From: Lingula anatina
Lineage: Eukaryota; Brachiopoda; Lingulata; Lingulida; Lingulidae
NCBI RefSeq assembly: GCF_001039355.2
Contig: NW_019776112.1
Span: forward strand, 1-47,050
DNA length: 47,050 nt
Direction: 5' to 3'
Part shown: piece by piece, positions 1 through 11,495 of the stretch
Layout of the letters: each line of letters starts with the position of its first letter
Position numbering within the stretch: position 1 is the stretch's first letter
Notes under the pieces: model-generated
The model's input: the letters and a program-made list of their open reading frames with translations, nothing else
Told to the model about the DNA's origin: nothing
The model's database searches: none
Program-made: the position numbers and the translations under genes

Positions 1-1
1 A

Positions 2-1570
2 ACTGGAGCTGGTTTAGACTCGGTTTGCAGTTACATAACGACAGACAAACCTGTTCTAGTGACACAAATTGTTCAAAGTCAGATTGGCACCAACGAACCG
101 TCCGACCCGTCGCTAATTATAGTGCCTTCCATAGAGCAGTGGCTACCAATGTATTCCTTTACTTTACCCGACATTGACAATGGGACTGCTTACACAAACT
201 TTGTCATGATTGCTGTTGAGAAATCACAGAAAAACAACATCTTGCTTGACGGGGCAACGCTTTCTTCTGGGTTAGATTGGTGTGATATCCCTACCACCGA
301 GTACACAGGGACGTCACTGCGGGTTCCCGCCGGATACCACCAGATGCGGAACATCTATTTGAACAAGCCTTTCGCACTTTTGTTGTATGGCGTGGGTAAT
401 TCTTCTGAGAGCTTTGGGTATCCAGCAGGGATGAGGCTAACTGATCTTACGGTAATGCTAAAATGATGCTTATATATTGGATTTAATACATTGCAGCTTT
501 TGAAATTGCATCATTTTAAAATGTATGGCGTGGGTAATTCTTCTGAGAGCTTTGGGAATCTGGCAGGGATGAGGGTAACGAATCTTACAGTAATGCTAAT
601 AATAAGGACTATATATTGTATTTAATACATTGCAGCTTTTGAAATTCTATCGTTCTAAAATTACAATAGTATTTAGTTTATAACCGTGTTGGAAGTATAT
701 TGTATCTCCTTCTGAAGAAATATTTTATTCCAGACATGCACACCGTTCACCCAGACGGCAGAGGGGGATAATAAAGATAACGACTGCGATGGTTTGGTGG
801 ACGAAGAAATTTGCGGCGACTCCATAGGTTCAAAAAGAATTAAACACATTTATAAATATATTTCCCATATATATATATATATCTATTAGGGATATATCTT
901 ACTGATCCATTTTCAGTTGTTTTATTTTCAGAAAGTGTAACATTATCATTGTACCTAAAGTATTTATATTTGTATAAAAAACAATTTGTCATTCTTACAA
1001 ATTAATTCATTTTCAACATTTCGTGAGGGGGTGTTGTAATATACTCCCTTTTTTTTATCTATATTGTGTAGATAACGACGGGGATGGGTTTAGTGACGAG
1101 GACTGCGCCCTGAAATTAAAAGGTAGGTATAAAATTGTTTACAAAGCTATATATATATTATCTGTTTTTGAAAGTTATTGTTTACGTATAAACACAATAC
1201 GTCCGACACTGTCTGTTCATTTTATTTTGATAAAACTCAAAAGCTATTTTCGACGAAAAGGGAGAATAGAAACTCGGTGCTAACATGAGTCTATAAACCA
1301 TCTTCATCTAGTGAATGGGAACTGGGGAGCTTGGAGTGTTTGTGGCGCATGCTCTGTCACGTGCGGTAATGGTACATGCACGCGCACGAGGCAGTGTGAC
1401 AGCCCAGCCCCTGTGTTCAGCGGTGATCCGTGCCCAGGTGCCAGTACGGACTCTCAAGTGTGTGTTGCCAACCCATGCCCAGGTGTGTTTTTATGTGTTG
1501 CGGCTTACGCACTGTGCATACAACACCCATGTTGGTAGTTAAATTTTGGCAATTTTTAAAATCTTTTTAT

Positions 1571-1613
<43 letters not shown>

Positions 1614-4600
1614 TAACTCGCAGTTTCACTTAAAATTTGGTGCATTCCTTGCATCAAGAGGGCAGGTCTGTACTGTGGAAAACCCCATGTTTTTACAAAT
1701 GTCTGAAAATGTCTGATTTACATGTAATATTATTTCGTTTTTCTCTCCCCAGTGGACGGTGTGTGGTCGGCATACAGTCCCTGGGGTCAGTGTACCAAGA
1801 CGTGTGGCACTGGAACCCAGACGCGGACCAGAACGTGCACTCCTCCACAGCACGGCGGGGTGGATTGTGTTGGAAACGCCACAGAGTCTAGGGAGTGCAA
1901 CACACAGGCGTGCCCAGGTGATATATTGTTTTGCCAGTTCTTTCTGTACTTTGTACCAGACAGGTAATACAATAACTCAGCATAATATAAGAGAGATTCG
2001 CAAAGTTCTTTTTTTAAATGGAAGGAAAAATCACGTTTCAAATATGCACTACTTGTATTTTTTATAGTAAACGGTGTACTAGGCCCTTGGAGTAACTGGA
2101 ACCAGTGCTCCGTGACATGTGGAATTGGCACGAGAGCAAGATCGCGCACCTGCACACCACCACAAGGCGGGGGAGCAAACTGTGTGGGGCAACTCCGAGA
2201 GGTAGAAGGCTGCACGGCGTCTTGTCTCAGTGAGTGCCACAGTCACTTAAACGACCGAAGTGTCTTCTTTTGTCGCAGCACATTTAAATCACTCAGATAA
2301 TATTTATTAGTTCTAGTTCACGTTAAATTAATTGATATTAATTGGTTCTAGTACATTTTTACAATGTTATGCAACTACGTGTACATATATGAACATGGAA
2401 GACTGCAAAACATGTAGCATTGAAATTGTTTCGAAATGCAAATAAAATATGTTTAAATACTCAGCAGGTGACTTTTTTTTGTAAGTCTTGAGCCCCAACC
2501 CGAGTCATGCTAAGTGATGAAACATATGTATTTTGGAGTTTCACAAGTGATAAATGTTTCACGCCACCGTCTGCTTAATTATAGCCTTCATTACTGAGAA
2601 TCTACCTACATGCTGCTTTGCTTAAACTGTCACATTGCTTGCATTTCGTCTGGCTCCTAGTAACGCTTTACGTAAAGTAGTATGGTCAGGTGAGGTATAT
2701 CAGGTGTTGAGGGATGGGGCCCATGTTTCACACAAATAGAAATTATCCAATCCAAATATTCTCTACCTTGGCTACGGATGTCATTTTAATAGTACGTCTC
2801 TAAGAAAAGAAAAATTATGAAGATCTTGATTGTATTAAAAAATAAATTGTTTTTAAGTATACAAACCCTACTCCCTCTAGGTGCTCTAGGTCAGAATTGT
2901 ACAGAGACCAGTCAATGCTCCAGAAGTGTTCCGAACAGCGAGTGCGTGCAGAGCACGTGCAGGTGTGTTATGGGCTACCAACAAACTGGTCAGGAATGCA
3001 TTAGGAGACGAATTGAAAGCGCCTGTACTACGAACCAGGACTGCTCCTCAGCGGTGACCAATAGCGAGTGTGCGAACAACGTATGCGCTTGCAATGCTGG
3101 GTTTTACAGTACCAATGCAAGAACCACCTGCCTAGGGCGCCGTATTGGAGACAGTTGTACCAATGATGTGGAATGTAGTAGATTGATCGAGAATTCAGCG
3201 TGCTATGAGAGGAAATGTGGCTGTATTGCTACTTACTATGCAAGTGATGACAATTCACAATGCTTTAGACGTAAGTGACTATTCAATACATCGCCTGTTA
3301 AAAGTTAGTCTTGTTCTCTTCAATAAAAAATTAATTTCAATTCAGGGTGAATGAACACGTGCTCACCAAAAGTACTGGTCCAAAGCGATAGCAATGTCTT
3401 TTTTTTTTTTATAAATCGAGCGCAATCTTTCTGTCAACTAACTTAACTGGGGTGAGAGTAGTCTAAAATGTTGGTCTAAAGTTCTCTTTTCAAATGTGAC
3501 CCTGTGCAGGTGAACGTGAAATAACTTTAAAAGCGAGCATTTCATTAAAATATTTAAAGATTTTAATGACCTCCTAAACAGAAGTTGTAAACTGTGACAA
3601 AATTTCGTTTTCAATAAATTAGCTTAAATGGTGTAATTTTTTATTTTATTATGTGCAAGTTGGTGCATATTTGTTCAATTGTTTTAAATAAATAAAACTA
3701 TTAAATTAAAAATTTTAAAGTTTGAATGATTTCATTTCAGGATTGAGAGATTGGGAAATCGCCCTGATAGCCCTGGGAGCTTTACTTTTCCTTGTGCTCC
3801 TTGCTCTTTTAATCTGCTGCTGTTGCTTCATCCCGTGGTGGGGTCGCAGGGGAAATAAGGTTAGTAAGCCGTAAGGTAAAATATGCTTTTAATGTAGAAA
3901 CATAAATTAAGTTTTGTAAATAATAACTTTCATATGGTTAAGATACAAGGCATGTTTAATATTTTATTTAAGTTGATTTTAATCTTAAAAGTTTTATCAA
4001 AATAAATTAAAGGGGAGGGGGCGGATTCATTGAAATGGGCCGATTACAGCGGGCGGAACACAACGCACTAAATTATAGATTACCCAAAATTAATAAAAAA
4101 AAAAAAAGATGTAACATACAATCCCACCCTTACACCAACGGTGTATGTTTCATATGCTGTGATAATTCCTATAAAACCTGAAATAATTACAAGTATATCA
4201 TCATGAAATACTGACTTATATAATCAAAATAGGCACTTTGGCGAAAGACCCTGGACGTTTAGACTTGTTGAATAAGGTTAACTAGACAAGGGTTTTACAT
4301 TAACATCTAACCCTGTACCAAGTATGAAGATTTGGCACGATTTTTTTGTTTCAGAAAAAGCAGAAAACACGCAAGCCCCTCCATCCTCCCGAGCCACGCT
4401 ATGTTGCGGGCCCAGTCCCAGCCCTTGCTCCACCTCCTCTCATGGCCACAATGGCTCCTGCGGCACTGATGGTACCTTACGCGCCCCCGTCGCCACTGCC
4501 GGAAGCCAGACAGAAATCTCCGTCAGATGTCTTCGTCGCAGTTCCAGATCACTTTGTTGCCATTCGCAAAGTAAATGGGCGTTTGGCACTTGCGCGGGTG

Positions 4601-4783
4601 GAAGCGGCTGATTATCTGAATCATAGAATCATGGTGAACTTCCTATCTCCAATCCCCGAGGCTGACAATATGTTTGAGCTGGATCCCAAGAAGGAAATTG
4701 TGTCAGATTCTGATGTTGCGCACTATCCTTTGAAGGTTGTGCGCCGCGGAGAATACTTTCAGTTAGTTACTAAAGAAATTTAA
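2..4783 (+). CDS. IgGFc-binding / MopE-motif / TSP1 / EB-module type I membrane protein (5' end outside window)
   Basis: Nine exons join in phase: <2-451, 734-827, 1072-1122, 1312-1482, 1753-1917, 2068-2229, 2881-3270, 3741-3859, 4355-4783 (stop TAA). The window holds 676 codons. Exon 1 resembles the IgGFc-binding N-terminal domain: [19 protein letters not shown] and the LLYGVG...FGYPAGMRL ending. Exons 2-3 encode two Asp-rich loops ([25 protein letters not shown]) like the MopE putative metal-binding motif. Exons 4, 5 and 6 are each one thrombospondin type 1 repeat ([48 protein letters not shown]). Exon 7 holds three cysteine-rich EB/EGF-like modules. Exon 8 gives a membrane helix ([20 protein letters not shown]) followed by Trp/Arg stop-transfer residues. 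Exon 9 is a Pro-rich cytoplasmic tail of about 143 codons with no domain I recognise. TSP1 and module introns are phase 1, typical of shuffled extracellular exons. A cell-surface adhesion or recognition role is inferred; no ligand can be read from sequence. Confidence 0.85.
384..660 (+). repeat. 138-bp tandem duplication across the 3' edge of an exon
   Basis: Bases 384-521 and 522-660 are near copies. Copy 1 contains the last 68 bases of the IgGFc-domain exon, its splice donor at 451/452 and the start of the intron. Copy 2 lies wholly inside the intron and still has an open frame and a donor-like ACA/GTAATG at 589/590. Copy 2 has lost the conserved Tyr-Pro of the FGYPAG ending, which suggests a pseudo-exon rather than a selected alternative exon. 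A TTGCAG at 489-494 could act as its acceptor. Confidence 0.85.
1573..1612. repeat. poly(T) tract in intron
   Basis: A run of about 40 T lies between the first and second TSP1 exons. It may be the reversed poly(A) tail of an old retroposon, but no source copy is visible next to it. Confidence 0.8.
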
Positions 4784-6430
4784 ATAACTTTTTGTTTATG
4801 TCTTGATATATATAGTGGTTCAACTATATTATATAGGCCAAAAACATTTCATGGATACGATGAAATGCATATAGGCTTTTCGTGGCCTCTTATGTGAAGA
4901 TGGTAAAAAAGTGAATTGCTTCTGAAAAGACGAAGCCGTTTTTCTATAGATCTATGTGAGTCAAGTGATCTTAGCAATTTGATGAACGGTCAAAACTCTC
5001 TTTAGAAACGACTTACTATTTTACTAACCACACCGATATGTCTATAATTTTGTAGGCAGCCACGGACATCAAGTTTGGCCTTTTTGAGATAAAACTCAGT
5101 AAATCCCGGGTAATGAGGTTGCGAACCTTACTGTGCTCAAAATGATATATTGTTTGACTTAACATTAAAAACAGGATCAAACATGAAAACAATATTACTC
5201 GGCCTTTAAATGTACCGAATTTGTGTTACCGATGAACTTACATCATATCGATCAAATGATTTGGGACAATGGCAATGGCGTGAAAACTGCACATTTTCTT
5301 TCAGTAGATACACGAATAGCGGTCTAGAATTTAGTCTAGCCGTATAAGTATCCATCGCTTATATGATATTTATATTTTCCATTGCATTTTCCATTACGAC
5401 ATTAGAAAGAAAGCTGGCTAAACTTTAGGAACAAACTGATAGGCCTACGCTCCGATGACAAATTTTGGCCGAGAGATATGGGTGCCAACTATACGCATAC
5501 TCACCATGTAATGAGAAAGCATATCTCAAATTCAAGAACATGAGTCGATGAAAAATAACCATTTATTACATTAATAACCATAAAAGGTCACTTTATTCAT
5601 ATTCGATAAGTAATGCACATAGTTTAGCTGCATAAGTCTTAATAACAACAGCATTTCGATTTAGGTTTGAAGTTTGTAGTAGCTCTGGTCATTACAGAAA
5701 ATAAATGGTTAAGTACTAAAACAGCAGTGTCTTCAGTGTTCTCATAAGTTCTATATGCTCATAAGTTTAGTCAATATTTGCATAATTGTTGTCACAAAGT
5801 TGATCATTATTTCATCAGGCACATGCACAGTTCTGGCTCTGTTTACCTAATTAAGGATGAATGATTTACACTGTCAAAATTATTGCATGAAATATAAATA
5901 AAATAAACTAATCGCATCACAATTATGGAGACCTGACACAGCATATTCCTGAGAACTACAGCAATGTTGGATGGGATGCACATAGTTCCTCCCACCATTT
6001 CATCTAAAAACTACATGTATATCTGTGTGAGTACAAATGTACTAATAGAAAGAGACGTGTTAAACAAGATTTCCGTCCCTGGCCATGGCATGCTATATGC
6101 ATGAATGTTCTGAGCCATGTACCTGCTTCTTGGGATATGCTGAAGCTAAGTCATATAATTACCCCAGCTATGCCCGAACCATTACAAAGACAACTTCTCA
6201 AGGAAAACCTCTCCTTGATAAATAGACTGCACTCTACAAAAGATGAAAAATAGCTAAAAATGTGATCTTTTACATATTAAAATGAGCTCCAAGTCACATC
6301 ATCTCTGCTGGAGGACCCAGATAAGCTGCCAGCCGTTAAGAACTGGCCTGTGCTGAATTATGTCAGTGAATCAGGTCTTTCTTGGTACAGTGTAAGAGTA
6401 GGTACTACTTGCAAAATATAAAGGAATTCA
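4784..6430. other. AT-rich intergenic stretch, nothing recognised
   Basis: The first part should hold the 3' UTR of the membrane-protein gene. AATAAA-like hexamers occur late (about 5700 and 5899), so no single poly(A) site is obvious. No coding frame, RNA gene or element could be supported. Confidence 0.5.
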
Positions 6431-6439
6431 CTAAAAAAG

Positions 6440-8150
6440 CTACATCCTTAAATTCATTGGGTGAATAGCAATCCTAATCACAGAGAGAAAAACCACCAAA
6501 GCTTCTGATGACAGGTACAAGAAGCAAGAAAAACACAAAAGGCAGAGGTTGCAAAAATCCACATCCATGGCCAAGTGGACCAAATTTTCCATAGACTGAT
6601 TGAGGAGGAAAAGTCTGAACTTCAAGCAACTGGAATGCAGTGACAGACAGAAGTTACTGGAACTTAGTACAAAGCAGAACTTCAAACACTCAAACCTGAA
6701 AAAATAGCACTGAAAGAAGAGATCTGATAATCTGTTATGAACATTTGTCAAAAAAGAAATTTAGGGGAAATGATGAGAAGCCTTCCTAACTTTCCTAATT
6801 AATTGATTGTCTTACTTCAAATTGAAGAGTATTTGACAAAAAAACTTGATTCTTTCTCAATTTCAAATGTTTAACTTCACATACTACTTCACACGTAAGG
6901 AACTCAGGAGTAACACAAGAGAAGAGGAAGCCCAGCTGCTAGTCAGTGGTGATCCTAGATGTCAGTAAGATAAAATTTCTTTCCTCTGGTTTTTCACAAA
7001 ATTGCTTCTTTATATTTATCTAGTTTTCTATGTTGGATCATTATTATCTTGCACTTTTAGTAGCTTGTCTATTGTGCTTTTTGGAGAATCTTTTTATTTC
7101 ACTTTGTTTATGTGGACTGTAAACGACGAGTGGATAGCAATGGAGGAATCTGGAAAAAGCACTACAGACGAGGAGAGCAATTCTTCAGTGACAGTGGCTG
7201 GGATGAATGAATATACGAACAATACAGAGTCAAACTTTAACAAAACAGCCAGTGCGATGGCCAACAGGTGACCCACCATTACAGACATTTTATAAGGGTG
7301 AAGTAGAGCACTACAAGATTCCAGGTCGTAAATTGAGATTAAAGAAATACAAAGGAGACAATGACACTAGTAATATTATGTTTTTTAAAGGGCATGACTT
7401 TGTCAGGTTGGTAATATTTTTTATGTCAACAATTGTAAAAATTTGTGTTTTGCATTTACCTATCTGAATAAAATTTTCAATATACTGGTGTCCTTGGACG
7501 TATGCATACAGCACCGGTATAGCCAACAGTAATAGCTCATAACGATGTTGGCCCAACATTGACATTATAGGATCCTATAGGACTTTTCCATTAGGGTTGG
7601 ATCAGGCCCATTTGCAGATGTATGCAGATGTTATCCACGCTAAAGGAGCACCACTGAGAAATTGTATTGGATTCACAGATGGGACTGTGCGTCCCATATC
7701 TCGTCCAACTGTGGATCAAAGGGTTGTGTTCAATGGTCACAAGCGCACTCATGCTTTAAAATACCAATCGGTGTTGACGCCAAATGGTTAAATTGCCAAC
7801 CTGTTTGGGCCAAATAAGGGCAGGAGACATGATTGCGCCCTTAGTGGCCTGTCAGAAAAGATAAGACACTTTGGGTGGACGTTTTGTGGACAGACATGGG
7901 GACCGCTTTGCAATCAGGGATGGGCTGTTGTCTCCATTTAAGCAGGCTGTGCTCACTGCAGAGCAACAACAGTTATATGGGAGCATGTCTTAAGTGCAAG
8001 AGACTGTAGAGTGGCAGTTTGGAAAAATTGTAAATTCATTTGCATTTGTAGACTACAAAAAAAATGTATTTGCAACCTGTTGGGAAGATATATCTAGTAG
8101 CAGCATTACTTTCCAACTTTCACACTTGCCTATATAAAGCCAAACTTGTC
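6440..8150 (+). pseudogene. decayed PIF/Harbinger element (DDE transposase remnant with possible coiled-coil partner ORF)
   Basis: Bases 7597-7791 encode a frame resembling the catalytic core of HARBI1-like transposases: an ADVIHAKGAPLRNCIGFTDGT stretch with its catalytic Asp, then RPT, QRVVFNGHKRTHALKYQS and TPNG. A stop follows directly, and the next bases still read IANLFGPNKGRRHDCALS, the usual continuation, so the frame is broken by at least one stop. Further stops follow before 8150. Upstream, around 6540-6720, Glu/Lys-rich pieces (IEEEKSELQATGMQ) in broken frames recall the coiled-coil tail of the Myb/SANT-like proteins these elements carry. No terminal inverted repeats were found. The transposase family is secure; the upstream part is tentative. 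Confidence 0.7.
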
Positions 8151-8199
8151 AGTACTGTTGCATTTTCTATCTCAGTAACTGAAATTGTTTTTGACATGG

Positions 8200-8345
8200 G
8201 AGTGATGTGCCTGTAGCACATGCTGAATAGGTCAGAGGCTCAGATGTGGTTTTCTGCTAGGCACAGATTTGAATCCCAGCCAGATTTCTGCTCTGAGGAG
8301 ATTTGAGTGGTATCAAAATTTCCATCAATGGGGAACAGGGCAGGC
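8200..8345 (+). repeat. possible tRNA-derived SINE fragment
   Basis: The stretch has a box-B-like GATTTGAATCCC at about 8268 and, some 55 bases upstream, a weaker box-A-like GTAGCACATGCTGAATAGG, the spacing of a Pol III internal promoter. It is followed by unrelated sequence and a short TA microsatellite at 8371-8385. No cloverleaf good enough for a working tRNA could be folded by eye. Confidence 0.3.
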
Positions 8346-8453
8346 TGCATGCGCTTAATCTTCTGTTTCATATATATATATATATGTATGGGAGCGACAT
8401 AGTTAAAGACGATAGTCAAAGAGAGTAGAGTAGTGTAGAAGAGCGGGATAGAA

Positions 8454-8724
8454 GAGGGCTGGAAGAGTTAGTTTTGCAGTTAGACACAATAGAAACACAC
8501 ACGCTAGCGATTCAGAATTTGAAATTTCTGACGATTATTCAGATGCCGGTTCAGTCTCTCAGGAAAGTTCGTTTTGGGATGGCAGTTACAATGAAAGTGT
8601 ACTGTTTACTTCTGTTCAGGGATATCAGTTTGAGCCCAGGAAACATGAAAAAGTTGGGCCTCTCCCTGAGAGCGCGAGCGTTAACACGGAGGCATATGCT
8701 AACACTAGAGTCGGGAATACAGTG
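8454..8724 (+). CDS. orphan acidic exon, possibly from a P2X7-intracellular-domain-like gene
   Basis: One frame is open from 8454 to a donor-like CAGTG/GTGAGT at about 8724. It reads as an acidic Ser-rich stretch (ASDSEFEISDDYSDAGSVS), then GYQFEP, then a Pro/Glu-rich piece. An acidic stretch followed by a YxFEP motif occurs at the start of proteins carrying the P2X7-type intracellular zinc-binding domain, but the domain itself is not downstream in this window. A TTTTGCAG at 8472-8479 could be its acceptor. It may be an orphan exon or a transposed fragment. Confidence 0.3.
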
Positions 8725-9139
8725 GTGAGTGTATTTATGGTTCTTCAATGCTGGCATGGTGCTTTTAATTTCAATGTATTAAGATTTTATTGGGTAACTA
8801 AATAATTATAACTTGAGCCAAGATGCCGATCATATTGAGGTAAAACGCAAAGTTAATTGGAAAAGAGTGCATTCCTTTTCTCATCCAAGTTTCTCTGTTT
8901 TGCACCTGTACTTCCGCAGACTAGAGATCTGCTGCACTAGGAGCAATTGCGCTGTTAAATTGAGTTTTGGTTAGGTTTCATAGTTAGAAAGATTAATCAG
9001 CACCATTCCCCGTCATGGCTCCAACTGCACTTCGTTAAACACGCCCCCCCCCCCAAACAGTCACCATGTTGTGTAGGGCTTATAGCCCCTGGTCGGAGAT
9101 CAGGAAGTGCTTCTGGCAAGATGAAAATAATATATATCG

Positions 9140-9185
9140 GAAGGTATTGTCACAGGGTAACATAACATTTAAAATAATAATTTTG
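9140..9185 (+). repeat. short dispersed repeat shared with 12122-12168
   Basis: The block CGGAAGGT..GTCACRGGGTAACAT and the AACATTTAAAATAATA that follows occur here and again at 12122-12168 in the same orientation. They are probably pieces of an old element. The sequence between the copies contains the tandem repeat at 9648-10050. Confidence 0.6.
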
Positions 9186-9647
9186 GAAAACCCCTCTTCG
9201 GTATAATGAGTACTTTCTGACCCTGTGCACTGTATGGTGCACCGGATGATAGTCTTTGAATTTAACTTGGAAAGTCATGTTTTATTTCCGAGTGCAGTTT
9301 ACAAGGCTTCTAAATGCTAACTTCAACCCTTTAAACCACTGCTCTTACTACTTGTTGATCCTCTGTTTTAGCACTTCAGCTTTTCGGAAATTGACTAACT
9401 TTTCAACTAATTTCACCTATATTTATATTATAACTACAGAATCAGAGAGGCGATACCGCCTCTGAATATTGTACCACCAGCTGGAGTAAGCGCATTCGTA
9501 TAGACCCACACACACACAAAAAAGGGACACCACCACCAGTCTTGTGCTTGACAAGCTGTAAAAATGGAATCAACAAAAATTTTCAAAATATGCAAAAAAC
9601 ATGTGTAACTAAAAATGGTACAATCAAAGTTTAGTTCATCGTAAGGT

Positions 9648-10050
9648 AGGTCAAAGGTCAATTTCAAAGTCACAGTAGATTGCCAGTATATGACTTCCTA
9701 TTCAAGTTCAATAGTAACTATGGACCTATCTCTGCCAGTTTTGGAGATAAAAGGGAAGCAAAATTTGCAAAGTTCAATTCATGATAAAAAGTAGGTCAAA
9801 GGTCAATTTCAAGGTAACATTTAGATTGCCAGTATATGACTTCCTATTCAAGTTCAATAGAAACCATGGACCTATCTCTGCCAGTTTTGGAGATAAAAGG
9901 GAACCAAAATTTGCAAAGTTTAATTCATGGTGAAAAGTAGGTCAAAGGTCAATTTCAAGGTCACATTTAGATTGCCAGTATATGACTTCCTATTCAAGTT
10001 TAATAGTAACTATGGACCTATCTCTGCCAGTTTTGGAGATATAAGGGGCT
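9648..10050 (+). repeat. 145-bp tandem repeat, about 2.8 copies, each starting with a DR1 motif
   Basis: Copies start at 9648, 9793 and 9939 and share blocks such as GATTGCCAGTATATGACTTC and CTATCTCTGCCAGTTTTGGA. Each begins AGGTCAAAGGTCA, two AGGTCA half-sites spaced by one base, which is the DR1 consensus bound by HNF4 and RXR-type nuclear receptors. A fourth, separate GGGTCAAAGGTCA lies at about 10612. Whether any is bound is unknown. Confidence 0.85.
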
Positions 10051-10090
10051 AAATGTTATAATTTTGGAGTTACAACAATGTGCCATAAAT

Positions 10091-10156
10091 TTCCTACAGA
10101 AAGAATTAATTAAAATAAAGAAAAGGTCATTTTAGTTGAAATTCTTTCTGTAGGAA
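10091..10156. repeat. 17-bp perfect inverted repeat
   Basis: TTCCTACAGAAAGAATT at 10091-10107 and its exact reverse complement at 10140-10156 enclose a 32-base loop. It lies just after the DR1 tandem repeat and may be an internal feature or edge of the same element. Confidence 0.85.
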
Positions 10157-10964
10157 GGTGCTCAGAAGTTCCAGATGTTAAAATTTCACGAAATAATGTC
10201 ATTTTTGACCAGAAGTTGTCTGCCTCGCCAAGCCTTATGTTTTATTTTCCGGGGGTTCAAAATTTATTATCCATTACCGTACGCACATGTTGCTTTCACC
10301 ACCAATATGTACTTTTTGATACAGCGTAACTCGAAAACTGTATGGAATACAAAAAAACGGAGACCACCTTCAGTGTTGGGCTTTACATGCTCTACAAAAT
10401 GCAAAAAAGAATGGGTCTCTAGCATTAACGTTTCCCGAATTAGAAATGGTTTTCAGTTTCGATATCTTATGGCCACTACTCCCGTGAAAATGCACCTAAT
10501 GACCCCATTGGGTTAAGTCTGTGTAGTGTCTGAATAACAGCCCAAATAATTTTTTTTTGGTAAAAAATTTCGTTTTTTTGAAAATTTTGGCCTGTTTGAC
10601 CTTGAAATAAGGGTCAAAGGTCAAATCCAAGGGCATATTTGAAATCTCCACATATGACTTTGGAAAGCCGTCTGTAGAAATTTTTCCCATAATTCCTTCC
10701 GTAGGGTAGATAATTAGCATTTAATTTTGCCATTTTTGGACAAGGGTGCATTACAATGAGTGCCACACCTAGACCCCAATACCGACAAAGCCCAAATTTT
10801 ACGTGGAACGAGTTGAGATTATAGGTGACCTAAATCCAAGAGGTGGGTACGGAGGCCCTTACCATCTAGGAGGAGAAGCGGTAACGGTAACATGGCAGTG
10901 GAGCCGGCAGAACTGGCGGAGCCAGCGGAACGGAACGGACGGGACTAAAACCATGTGTACCGCC

Positions 10965-10990
10965 AGCGCTCACGCTGGTGGTACAATAAA
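10965..10990. repeat. 11-bp hairpin before the 128-codon ORF
   Basis: TACCGCCAGCG and CGCTGGTGGTA pair around the 4-base loop CTCA with one G-T position. It lies within an unusually GC-rich stretch of about 10805-10985. Confidence 0.5.
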
Positions 10991-11108
10991 TAGTGTACCG
11001 TGTGCAAATACATCAGTACCGTGTGCATTTTACCATATATGGTCAGAATTACTTTACTTATTGAACAATGCTGATTGCATAGACAGTACGTGAAATCATC
11101 AAACCTAA

Positions 11109-11495
11109 ATGCTGGATTACATGAGATTGGTTATACAAACCACCACCACAGATTATTTGGGTGAGGTCAGTTTCTTGCTGGCCGTCCTGTTTACTATCAC
11201 GGGCGTGATGGCACGACCTACCCATTACAAGAGCCGAAGAGTGATCGTCCTGGTTAACGACCCGATACCCTACCCCCTCCGACTGGAGATGGAGCGGGCG
11301 AGCAAAGAATGTCCTCAAGCGACATTTCTTACAATGGCTGACCTCACGCCGGTGTACAGACGCCTCCCGTTGCTACCACTGGCGTACAATGCTATCCAAG
11401 ACGCGCTGGCCACGTGTATAACCAGACCACCGCCTCACACTCCTAATAGACAACCGACATCGGGATCAAGCTCCAACCCCATTATAATAGACTGA
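11109..11495 (+). CDS. unrecognised 128-codon ORF with coding-like base use
   Basis: The frame opens at 11109 and ends TGA at 11493-11495. From about 11180 its third positions are rich in G and C, unlike the AT-rich flanks, which favours real or recently coding sequence. Residues about 20-35 (VSFLLAVLFTITGVMA) could be a signal peptide or membrane segment if an N-terminal part is real. The C-terminus is Pro/Ser-rich and ends NPIIID, which looks like a SUMO-interacting motif. It could be an exon of a lost gene or part of a mobile element, as its surroundings are full of them. No family was recognised. Confidence 0.35.
   Translation: MLDYMRLVIQTTTTDYLGEVSFLLAVLFTITGVMARPTHYKSRRVIVLVNDPIPYPLRLEMERASKECPQATFLTMADLTPVYRRLPLLPLAYNAIQDALATCITRPPPHTPNRQPTSGSSSNPIIID

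Noticed and set aside
10175-10516. 113-codon frame on the + strand
   Set aside because: Lies in AT-rich repeat-associated sequence with no recognised domain or codon bias.
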